Shown one piece after another: positions 1 through 7,059 of a stretch of DNA of 64,000 nt; positions within the stretch are counted from its first letter, which is position 1, and each line of letters opens with the position of its first letter. Location: positions 806,001-870,000 of the forward strand of contig NZ_CP077769.1 in NCBI RefSeq assembly GCF_020386615.1, read 5' to 3'. Made by a program: the position numbers and the translations under genes. The stretch comes from Chitinophaga pendula. Its GTDB lineage: Bacteria; Bacteroidota; Bacteroidia; Chitinophagales; Chitinophagaceae. The notes beneath the pieces are model-generated. The model ran no database searches and was not told the DNA's origin. It saw only the letters and a list, made by a program, of their open reading frames with translations.

Positions 1-1
1 A

Positions 2-3000
2 AAACAGGGCGCATTGCCAGGTGCTACCGTAGTAGCAGTACACACACCTTCGGGTACACGGTATGGCGCAATCACCGATAAAGATGGCCGCTTCTTTTTA
101 CCGGGACTACGTATTGGTGGCCCCTATCAGGTAACCACTACTATGATGGGCATGGAATCACAACAGAGAGGTCCCTTTACCGTACGCCTCGGTGAGCCTT
201 TGCAACTCAATATAGTAATGCCGGAAGCTGGCAAACAATTGTCCGAAGTAGTGATCAAAGGTGCTAAAGCTGGCCCGCGTGCCAATACCACCGGCGCCGG
301 TCAGAACATCTCCCGCCTCCAGGTAGCTGCTATGCCTACCATCTCCCGCAGCATACAAGACATCACGAAACTGGTTCCTCAAGGATCAAAAGACAATGCT
401 TTCGCAGGTACCAACTTCCGGTACAATAACGTAACAATCGATGGTGCGATCAACAATGACGCGATCGGCTTCAGCCCCTCTGTGGGAGGGATCACCGGCA
501 CCTCCGGTATGCCAGGATCAAGTACCCGCAGCAACGCCATATCGCTGGATGCCATCGAAGACATACAGGTGTACCTCGCACCTTTCGATGTGAAGATCGG
601 TAACTTCACCGGCGGAAGTATCAACGCCGTCACCCGCAGTGGTACCAACAAAGTAACCGGTTCCGTATACGCCTTCGGTCGCAACGCCGCCATCACGGGA
701 AAAGATAAAGTAGGCTCCCTGGGCAAAATGCCGTCCGGCTTTCAAGACTACCAGATAGGTGCCAGAGTAGGACTCCCCATCATAAAAGACAAATTGTTCC
801 TCTTCACCAATGAAGAGATCACTAAACGACAAGACCCCACACAACTCATGGCAGGACAAAAAGAGACCGCCGATATCCTGAGCGCCAAAGATGCCAACGA
901 TATTCGAGAGTCTACCATCGCCCGCTATGGTAAATCATTCGACCCGGGCACAGCTGGAAATTACAACGCCACGTCCCAGTCCGTTAAATTCTTCAATCGC
1001 ATCGACTGGAACATCAACGACAAACACCAACTGGCTATACGCAACAATACCATCCGCTCTAAAGCATTATTACTCGACCGCGATCAGCAGGATTTTCGCT
1101 TCAGCAGCATGGCTTATGAACAAGTCAACAACCAAAGCTCTACCGTAGCCGAACTGAAATCGCGCTGGAATAACCAACTGTCCAACAGCCTGATCATCGG
1201 CTACAGCCAAGTACACGACCAGCGTAGCCCTACCGCCGATCCTTCATTACCACAGGTACAGATCATGGGCCGCGCTCCTGGTACCACCATCTACCTCGGC
1301 ACCGATAGAGAAGCGTCCATCTTCAATATGAAACAAAGGACCATCGAAATCACCGATAACATTACCTGGCATAAAGGCAAACATACCTTCCTCTTCGGTA
1401 CACACAACGAGCTATATCATATCGACTATGGGTTCGTAAACAGCTGGAATGGAAGAGTAGACTATCTCAATATCGAAGACTACCTGAACAATATACCTTA
1501 TCGCGTACGTGGTAGCTACAACTACCATAATAATGACAGGAACTATATACTGGCGCATCCGGAGGCAAAATTCAATGTCAATATGTTCAGCCTCTACGCC
1601 CAGGATGAAATACAACTGACCAATAGACTGAAATTAATACCGGGCCTGCGTGCGGACTATACAATGCTGCCGGAAAAACCGGCTATAAGTGAATTTACCC
1701 GCAACGCCATGACAGATGATTATTTTGGCACCACTTATAATTATACGCCGCTCAACCGTATCAACAATGGTTATCTGAATAAAGTACAACTCTCTCCAAG
1801 ATTAGGATTCCGATTCGACTGGACCGGCGATCAGCACCTTATATTAAGAGGGGGTACCGGCCTGTTCACTGGTCGTATTCCCTTCGCATGGCTGGCATAC
1901 GCTTATTATAATAATGGTATCAACTATGGTTCCTATGACCAGAAGGCAGATACCAAACCGTTCGCACCAGGCACCGATCCCGTACGCCCAGGCCCCAATG
2001 GCATAGCCGATTTCATCGGTGCCAACGGTGCTGTAACCAATCACCCATATGCCGGCAAAACACAGGTGGATGTACTCGACAACCAATTCGTAATGCCACA
2101 GGTATGGCGCAGCAGCCTCGCCCTGGACTATACCACTGATAATGGATATAAATTCGGTATCGAAGGTATCCTGACCAAAACGACCAAAGATGTCATGTTC
2201 CAGCAGATCAATATCAAAGATGATCCCAGGTATTATGGATATGACCAGCAACACCAGCAACCGGTATACAGTGGCACAGTAGATCCCCGCTTCTCCAATG
2301 CTTACCAGCTTAGCAATACAAAAAAAGGATTCCGTTATAGCATTACAGGTACTGCCAGCCGTACATTCCCCATGGGCCTGTATGCATCACTAGCATACAC
2401 CTATGGCAAATCCAAAGATATTTCCAACGGTATCCGTAACTCCATGGAAAGTAACTGGCAACTCAATCAGGCACTCAATCCTAACAATCCGGACCTCGCA
2501 TATTCCAACTTTGATATCCGGCATCGTATAGTAGCCAACTTTAGCTACCACAAAGCCTGGAACACCTCCTGGATAACTACCATCAGCCTGTTCGCCACCG
2601 CACAGTCAGGCAGCCCGTTCACCTATGGTATCGTTAACAACAGTATCCAGGGCCTGCCACAACAGGTAAGCCTCGTATACATCCCGCAGAAAGAGGACGC
2701 TATCCGGTACTTCCAGAATTATACCAATACCGCCGGACAAGTGATCACCGCCGCCGAACAGGCGAATGCTTTCAATAAATACATAGATGAGGATAAATAC
2801 CTGCGCCGCCGTAGAGGTAACTTTACCGAACGTAACGCCGGCCGCACTCCCTGGAACATACAGGCCGATCTGCACCTCGCACAGGAATATCATTTCTCAA
2901 AAACACCAGGTAGCCACTTCCTCACTTTTACATTGGATGTGATCAACCTGACCAACCTGCTCAGCAGCAATTGGGGCCGCATGTATTTCTCTCCAAATAC

Positions 3001-3163
3001 ATTCAACTCCACCGCCAGCGTAGGCCTTACACCGCTGTTCCCCGGCCGCCAGAACCCGGGCAGCTATCCCGTGTTTGCTTATCGCAATCCGGGTAAACCC
3101 TATGCAGTCGACTTCTTCCAGTCAAGAGCACAAATGCAACTGGGCCTAAGATATTCCTTCTAA
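2..3163 (+). CDS. TonB-dependent receptor with carboxypeptidase-regulatory-like N-terminus (5' partial)
   Basis: Outer-membrane TonB-dependent transporter, substrate unknown. The reading frame is already open at the window edge, so signal peptide and start lie upstream. The first residues read as the tail of a carboxypeptidase-regulatory-like (CnaB-type) beta-sandwich with the GATV...TDKDGRFFLPGL pattern. A plug region follows (about residues 100-230, with SIQDITKLVPQ and an NNVTIDGA segment), then a long barrel rich in Tyr/Asn/Gly strands ending in LGLRYSF, a terminal aromatic as expected for BAM recognition. The ~1050 residues present fit a family of about 1080. A TIG/NHL lipoprotein begins 27 bases downstream, so the two are probably one operon. 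Family is clear; cargo is not inferable. Confidence 0.9.
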   Translation, partial: KQGALPGATVVAVHTPSGTRYGAITDKDGRFFLPGLRIGGPYQVTTTMMGMESQQRGPFTVRLGEPLQLNIVMPEAGKQLSEVVIKGAKAGPRANTTGAGQNISRLQVAAMPTISRSIQDITKLVPQGSKDNAFAGTNFRYNNVTIDGAINNDAIGFSPSVGGITGTSGMPGSSTRSNAISLDAIEDIQVYLAPFDVKIGNFTGGSINAVTRSGTNKVTGSVYAFGRNAAITGKDKVGSLGKMPSGFQDYQIGARVGLPIIKDKLFLFTNEEITKRQDPTQLMAGQKETADILSAKDANDIRESTIARYGKSFDPGTAGNYNATSQSVKFFNRIDWNINDKHQLAIRNNTIRSKALLLDRDQQDFRFSSMAYEQVNNQSSTVAELKSRWNNQLSNSLIIGYSQVHDQRSPTADPSLPQVQIMGRAPGTTIYLGTDREASIFNMKQRTIEITDNITWHKGKHTFLFGTHNELYHIDYGFVNSWNGRVDYLNIEDYLNNIPYRVRGSYNYHNNDRNYILAHPEAKFNVNMFSLYAQDEIQLTNRLKLIPGLRADYTMLPEKPAISEFTRNAMTDDYFGTTYNYTPLNRINNGYLNKVQLSPRLGFRFDWTGDQHLILRGGTGLFTGRIPFAWLAYAYYNNGINYGSYDQKADTKPFAPGTDPVRPGPNGIADFIGANGAVTNHPYAGKTQVDVLDNQFVMPQVWRSSLALDYTTDNGYKFGIEGILTKTTKDVMFQQINIKDDPRYYGYDQQHQQPVYSGTVDPRFSNAYQLSNTKKGFRYSITGTASRTFPMGLYASLAYTYGKSKDISNGIRNSMESNWQLNQALNPNNPDLAYSNFDIRHRIVANFSYHKAWNTSWITTISLFATAQSGSPFTYGIVNNSIQGLPQQVSLVYIPQKEDAIRYFQNYTNTAGQVITAAEQANAFNKYIDEDKYLRRRRGNFTERNAGRTPWNIQADLHLAQEYHFSKTPGSHFLTFTLDVINLTNLLSSNWGRMYFSPNTFNSTASVGLTPLFPGRQNPGSYPVFAYRNPGKPYAVDFFQSRAQMQLGLRYSF

Positions 3164-3190
3164 CAGATCATTACTAATAGCATACAGATC

Positions 3191-5386
3191 ATGAAACATT
3201 ATTTATACATACTCCTCAGCTGTTTACTCCTGGCCACCGCCTGTAAGCGGAACAAACAGGATGAAATGAACGTGCCACTGGCGGTCCGGTCTTTCTGGCC
3301 CAACAGCGGTAATGCAGGTACGATCGTAACATTCAAAGGTACCGGCTTCAGCAGGACAGCGAACGAAAATGAGATCAGCTTTAACGGTACCCCTGCCAAT
3401 GTAGTCGATGTAAATGATACCAGCCTCATCGTACTCGCCCCTTCCGGTGGTAATACCGGCGAAATCACCGTTAAAGTGAATGGCAAACAGGCAACCGCTG
3501 GATTATATACCTATCAGCAACTGAGTATTAAAGGCGCCAGCCCGCTGAATGGCCCCGCAGGTACCAACGTGTCTATCAGGGGTAGCGGCTTCAATAGCAT
3601 CTCCTCACCGGCAACTGTATACGTAAATGGTATAACAGCATTGGTCACCAGTATGAGCGATAGCCTGCTCGTAGTAGCTGTACCGATAGATGCCGGTAGC
3701 GGCGCCATTAAAGTAAAAGTAGAAGGCAGGGAGGTAAATGGCCCAGATTTCCGCTTCCAGAAGATCAGCCGTATTAAACCGCTACGTGGTGGCAAAGGCA
3801 CACAGGTAAAGATCAGTGGCCAGGGATTTGATGCCGCCGTAGCCACTAACTTCATCGACTTTAATGGTAAACCGGGCAGAGTGATCAGCGCCACCGAAAC
3901 CGAACTGGTAGTCGCCACACCGGATGAGGTAGCCACCGGCCCACTCAGTGTCACCATCAACGGACAACGTACCGTAGGCCCCATATTCACCGTAATACCA
4001 CCACCGGTGTTAACAGCCGTAACGCCCCTAAGCAGCCCCGTAGGCGCTACCGTTACACTCACAGGTAAAAACTTCAGCCCCGAAACAGACGAAAACGATA
4101 TCCTCTTCAATGGCATAAAAGCAACCGTTAAATCCGCCAGCGATAACCAGCTAACGGTACTCGTACCTGCCGGAGCCGGTAGCGCCAACATGCACATTAA
4201 CGTAAATGGTCAAACGACGGAAGGCCCGCTGTTCAAAGAACAACAACTAGGGGTAATATCCCTCCTGCCCGATAACGGCCTGGAAGGTACAGAAGTGAAA
4301 ATATCGGGTCTTGGCTTCAGTACCACTCCGGCCAACAACATCGTCACTTTCAATGGTGTCGCTGTTACCGTATTGAATGCAACCGAAACTACCCTGACCG
4401 TTAAAGCGCCCGCTGGCGTCACCACCGGCACCCTGGATGTAAAAGTGGGTAACCTCAGCGCCACCGGCCCCTTGTTCAGAAGGGCAGGCGTAATGACACT
4501 GGCCGGCGGTACCAGCGGCACCTCCTTCAATGATCCCGCCGGACTCGTAGTCGATGCACAGGGATACCTCTATACAGGAGACAACAACCAAATCAAAAAA
4601 GTATCGCCCACAGGCATCATCACCCACTTCGCCGGTAGCCTCGCAGGTAATAAAGGAAACCTCGACGGAAAAGGCGCCGCCGCGCTATTCAATAACCCGC
4701 GCTCCCTCGTAATGGACGCCCAGGAGAATATCTATCTCATCGACGGCGACTTCCAACGTACTTTCGTCCGCAAGGTGACAAAGGATGGGAGCGTAGTGAC
4801 GATCTACGATGTAGCGGGTAGCATGCCGGCAGGACTGGCAGTATCCGCGTCAGGAAGGATTTATGTGACAAAGTTATACCAGGGTATATTCCGGCTGGAA
4901 GACAACCGTAGCCTCACGCGCTTGGGCAACGGCGTACATACTATAGAATATCCAATGGCCATAGACGGCGCTGGTAATATTTACTATACCGGTGGCGATT
5001 ATTACAACCCCTTCATGATGAAACTGACGACCGATGGCAACTACATACTGCACGCAGGAAGTATGACCGAAACAGGATTCGTAGATGGAGATAAAGCAAC
5101 CGCAAGATTATTCGGACCCGCCAGCGTAATCTATGATGCCGCCAATAATAACTTCCTGGTCACAGATGCCAGCGCACAGGCGCTACGCATGATAGGCGCC
5201 GATGGTAGTATAAAAACCATCACCGGCGCTGGCGGCACCATGCAGCCCTTCAAACCAGGATACGTCGATGGTACACTCGATGCCGCCTATTTCCGTAACC
5301 CGACCCATCTTTGTATAGACAGAAAAGGAGATATCTATATATTGGATAAAGGCAACAAAGCAATCCGCAAAGTATTCTTAAAGTAA
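3191..5386 (+). CDS. TIG/IPT-domain and NHL-repeat lipoprotein
   Basis: Predicted surface or periplasmic lipoprotein paired with the upstream TonB-dependent receptor. A 17-residue signal ends in a lipobox (LATAC, Cys18). Five tandem IPT/TIG immunoglobulin-like domains of about 80 residues follow (residues ~27-430), each opening with a P..G..GT.V...G.GFS pattern and carrying an I.FNG motif. The C-terminal third (~434-731) contains about six NHL-type beta-propeller blades with the pattern F.NP..L..D..GN.Y..D....IRK. In this phylum such TIG/NHL lipoproteins accompany SusC-like receptors and probably bind extracellular ligand. The binding target is unknown. The gene ends before a strong hairpin terminator. 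Confidence 0.88.
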   Translation: MKHYLYILLSCLLLATACKRNKQDEMNVPLAVRSFWPNSGNAGTIVTFKGTGFSRTANENEISFNGTPANVVDVNDTSLIVLAPSGGNTGEITVKVNGKQATAGLYTYQQLSIKGASPLNGPAGTNVSIRGSGFNSISSPATVYVNGITALVTSMSDSLLVVAVPIDAGSGAIKVKVEGREVNGPDFRFQKISRIKPLRGGKGTQVKISGQGFDAAVATNFIDFNGKPGRVISATETELVVATPDEVATGPLSVTINGQRTVGPIFTVIPPPVLTAVTPLSSPVGATVTLTGKNFSPETDENDILFNGIKATVKSASDNQLTVLVPAGAGSANMHINVNGQTTEGPLFKEQQLGVISLLPDNGLEGTEVKISGLGFSTTPANNIVTFNGVAVTVLNATETTLTVKAPAGVTTGTLDVKVGNLSATGPLFRRAGVMTLAGGTSGTSFNDPAGLVVDAQGYLYTGDNNQIKKVSPTGIITHFAGSLAGNKGNLDGKGAAALFNNPRSLVMDAQENIYLIDGDFQRTFVRKVTKDGSVVTIYDVAGSMPAGLAVSASGRIYVTKLYQGIFRLEDNRSLTRLGNGVHTIEYPMAIDGAGNIYYTGGDYYNPFMMKLTTDGNYILHAGSMTETGFVDGDKATARLFGPASVIYDAANNNFLVTDASAQALRMIGADGSIKTITGAGGTMQPFKPGYVDGTLDAAYFRNPTHLCIDRKGDIYILDKGNKAIRKVFLK

Positions 5387-5409
5387 AAAAGTGCAGATTA
5401 GATAAGGAC

Positions 5410-5441
5410 GGGCTGTCTTCTTCGGAAGATAGCCCTTTTTT
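5410..5441 (+). terminator. Rho-independent terminator
   Basis: An 11-bp stem (GGGCTGTCTTC with GAAGATAGCCC, one G-U wobble) closed by a TTCG tetraloop and followed by six T residues. It lies 24 bases after the TIG/NHL gene and closes the receptor operon. Confidence 0.9.
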
Positions 5442-5579
5442 AATATTACCTGTAACGCGCCCGCAGTACCGGATAGTATATTTATATAGCCGGCCAACCC
5501 TAATTCCATATCACAACATCCAACATTCACCGCCTGGCATAACCACCTGTTTTTTCCACCGTTTAAAATACACTCATCC

Positions 5580-5783
5580 ATGAAAAAGCTACCTATTCAG
5601 CAGTCCTTACTGACCAGAGACCAACTTGCTGCCATCCATGGTGGCGGCCAATCCAATGCCCGCGGCCCTTACTGTACAGAAGGCTCGTCAGATGCCTGCA
5701 CCGCCGCCAGATGCAAAAACGCCATCCTCTACGCCTGGCTCGTATGCCGCGCCATCTGTGTCGCCCAATGCGACCTCACCTGA
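5580..5783 (+). CDS. GG-leader cysteine-rich peptide precursor 1
   Basis: A 67-residue small secreted-peptide precursor. The leader (residues 1-22) has the Bacteroidota GG pattern: basic start MKK, LLTRDQLAAI, then a GGG at 21-23 where a C39-type peptidase would cut. The ~45-residue core has six cysteines spaced C-x7-C-x4-C-x10-C-x3-C-x3-C and an internal hydrophobic stretch (AILYAWLV). The leader matches five further precursors at 13.9-17.5 kb. No cyclase, radical SAM enzyme or exporter is adjacent. It could be a disulfide-rich bacteriocin or a modified natural product; the even cysteine count favours disulfides. It stands alone between a terminator and the TetR gene. Confidence 0.8.
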   Translation: MKKLPIQQSLLTRDQLAAIHGGGQSNARGPYCTEGSSDACTAARCKNAILYAWLVCRAICVAQCDLT

Positions 5784-5825
5784 TCGCCCGGACCCGCCAA
5801 ACAAAACACGACACATGAACGTAAC

Positions 5826-5855
5826 GACAGATCGATCCGGCTAGATCGATCTGTC
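5826..5855. promoter_or_regulatory. Perfect inverted repeat, likely TetR operator
   Basis: Two exact 12-bp arms (GACAGATCGATC and its reverse complement) separated by 6 bases. It ends 8 bases before the -7 element of the TetR gene and would overlie the -33 region, the expected place for an autorepression operator. The right half plus one base (GATCGATCTGTCT) recurs with a single change upstream of the DUF1348 gene. Confidence 0.75.
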
Positions 5856-5862
5856 TTTTTTT

Positions 5863-5870
5863 TACCTTTG
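5863..5870 (+). promoter_or_regulatory. -7 promoter element of the TetR gene (TACCTTTG)
   Basis: Exact match to the Bacteroidota -7 consensus TAnnTTTG. It ends only 4 bases before the TetR start codon, so the transcript should have almost no 5' leader. Confidence 0.65.
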
Positions 5871-5874
5871 GACC

Positions 5875-6414
5875 ATGAAGAAAGCTAGTGACCCAAAGAC
5901 ACGGATACTGGAAACTGCCGGAGAACTGTTCTACAAACAAGGATACCATGCCACCGGTATTAACCAGGTGATACAGGAAGCAGAGGTGGCCAGGGCCAGC
6001 CTCTACCTGCATTTTCCTTCCAAAGAAGCACTGCTGATCGCCTTCCTCGAAAAACGCCATACCTACTGGTTCGAACGCCTCCATAATTACATCGCCACTG
6101 CCAAAAGCCCGCGCCAACAACTGCTGGCAGCTTTCGATTTCTTGCAGGCCATGAACGAAGAAGAAGACTACCGCGGCTGCGCCTTCCTCAACATCCTCTC
6201 CGAAATGAATAGCCAGGACCAGGAAGCCCTCTCCCTCATACGTTCACATAAACAAGACCTTCGGGACTTCCTCGCTAACCTCATGGAAGGAACTTCCCCT
6301 TCCGCAAAAAAACAGGTATACCTGCTCTTCGAAGCAGCGATCGTAGAAAGTCAGCTCTTCCATGATGCCTGGCCCATCACAGAAGCAAAAAAAGCCGTAA
6401 AAGAGATCATATAA
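5875..6414 (+). CDS. TetR/AcrR-family transcriptional repressor
   Basis: A 179-residue cytoplasmic DNA-binding regulator of typical TetR length. Residues ~8-55 form the helix-turn-helix domain: TRILETAGELFYKQGYHATGINQVI, then ARASLYLHFPSKEALL, the canonical recognition helix and SKE motif. The remainder is an alpha-helical ligand/dimer domain (LQAMNEEEDYRGCAFLNILSEM). It sits directly behind a perfect inverted repeat and a TAnnTTTG promoter, which implies autoregulation. The same half-site recurs before the next gene, so that DUF1348 gene is a probable target. The short, nearly absent leader supports this ATG only if translation is leaderless. Inducer unknown. Confidence 0.92.
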   Translation: MKKASDPKTRILETAGELFYKQGYHATGINQVIQEAEVARASLYLHFPSKEALLIAFLEKRHTYWFERLHNYIATAKSPRQQLLAAFDFLQAMNEEEDYRGCAFLNILSEMNSQDQEALSLIRSHKQDLRDFLANLMEGTSPSAKKQVYLLFEAAIVESQLFHDAWPITEAKKAVKEII

Positions 6415-6541
6415 AATGGGGCGGCAGCAGCAGGGCACTACCCGGCTCAAACAAGTGGCAGCCTCCCAGGATATCAGCCAGAATGAAACGCCTGCATATC
6501 ACCATCCACAACGCCAGCTACCAGCAAGATAAATAATAAAG

Positions 6542-6584
6542 ATAGACCGATCTGTCTGTTTTACTGTTTTAAACCCTACCTTTG
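6542..6584 (+). promoter_or_regulatory. Second TetR-type operator with -7 element TACCTTTG
   Basis: GACCGATCTGTCT at 6545-6557 matches 12 of 13 bases of the TetR operator half-site. The core AGACCGATCTGTCT is a palindrome with one mismatched pair. A TACCTTTG -7 element follows at 6577-6584, so a bound repressor would cover the -33 region of the DUF1348 promoter. Confidence 0.65.
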
Positions 6585-6606
6585 ATGCAGTAAAAACCGA
6601 CTCACC

Positions 6607-7020
6607 ATGCAAAAACGATTGCCGCTTCCTCCATTCACCTACCAAAGCGCTTTACAGAAAGTACAACTGGCAGAAGATGCCTGGAATAGTAAAGACCCTG
6701 AACGGGTATCCCTGGTATATACCCCTGACACAGAATGGCGTAACCGCGATCAGTTCATCAACGGACGTGACCAGGTTGTCACATTCCTATGTCGCAAATG
6801 GGAGAAAGAACTGGACTATAAACTCAAAAAGGAACTGTGGAGTTATACAGACAACCGCATCGCCGTACGATTCGAATATGAATGGCACAATGCCGAAGGA
6901 CAATGGTTCCGCTCTTATGGCAACGAAATGTGGGAGTTCAACGAAGATGGGTATATGCAGCGCCGCTTCGCATCTATCAATGATGTCGCTATCGAAGAGA
7001 AAGATCGTAAGTTCATCTGA
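6607..7020 (+). CDS. DUF1348 (NTF2/SnoaL-fold) protein
   Basis: A 137-residue protein of the DUF1348/COG3558 group, which adopts the NTF2-like cone fold. Diagnostic segments: [59 protein letters not shown] and [14 protein letters not shown]. Family members are about 150 residues and usually continue past the DRKF motif; here the frame stops right after it, so the C-terminal tail is short or trimmed. Biochemical role unknown. It carries the same operator as the neighbouring TetR gene and is probably repressed by it. It converges on the lptD-like gene with 39 bases between and no visible terminator. Confidence 0.88.
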   Translation: MQKRLPLPPFTYQSALQKVQLAEDAWNSKDPERVSLVYTPDTEWRNRDQFINGRDQVVTFLCRKWEKELDYKLKKELWSYTDNRIAVRFEYEWHNAEGQWFRSYGNEMWEFNEDGYMQRRFASINDVAIEEKDRKFI

Positions 7021-7059
7021 AAATAAGTACCGTAGTAGCTTACGGGCTGCCAACAGTAC

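Noticed and set aside
3514..4197. 227-codon minus-strand ORF opposite the TIG/NHL gene
   Set aside because: Complement of the TIG repeats; its Pro/Thr/Val pattern mirrors the real gene.
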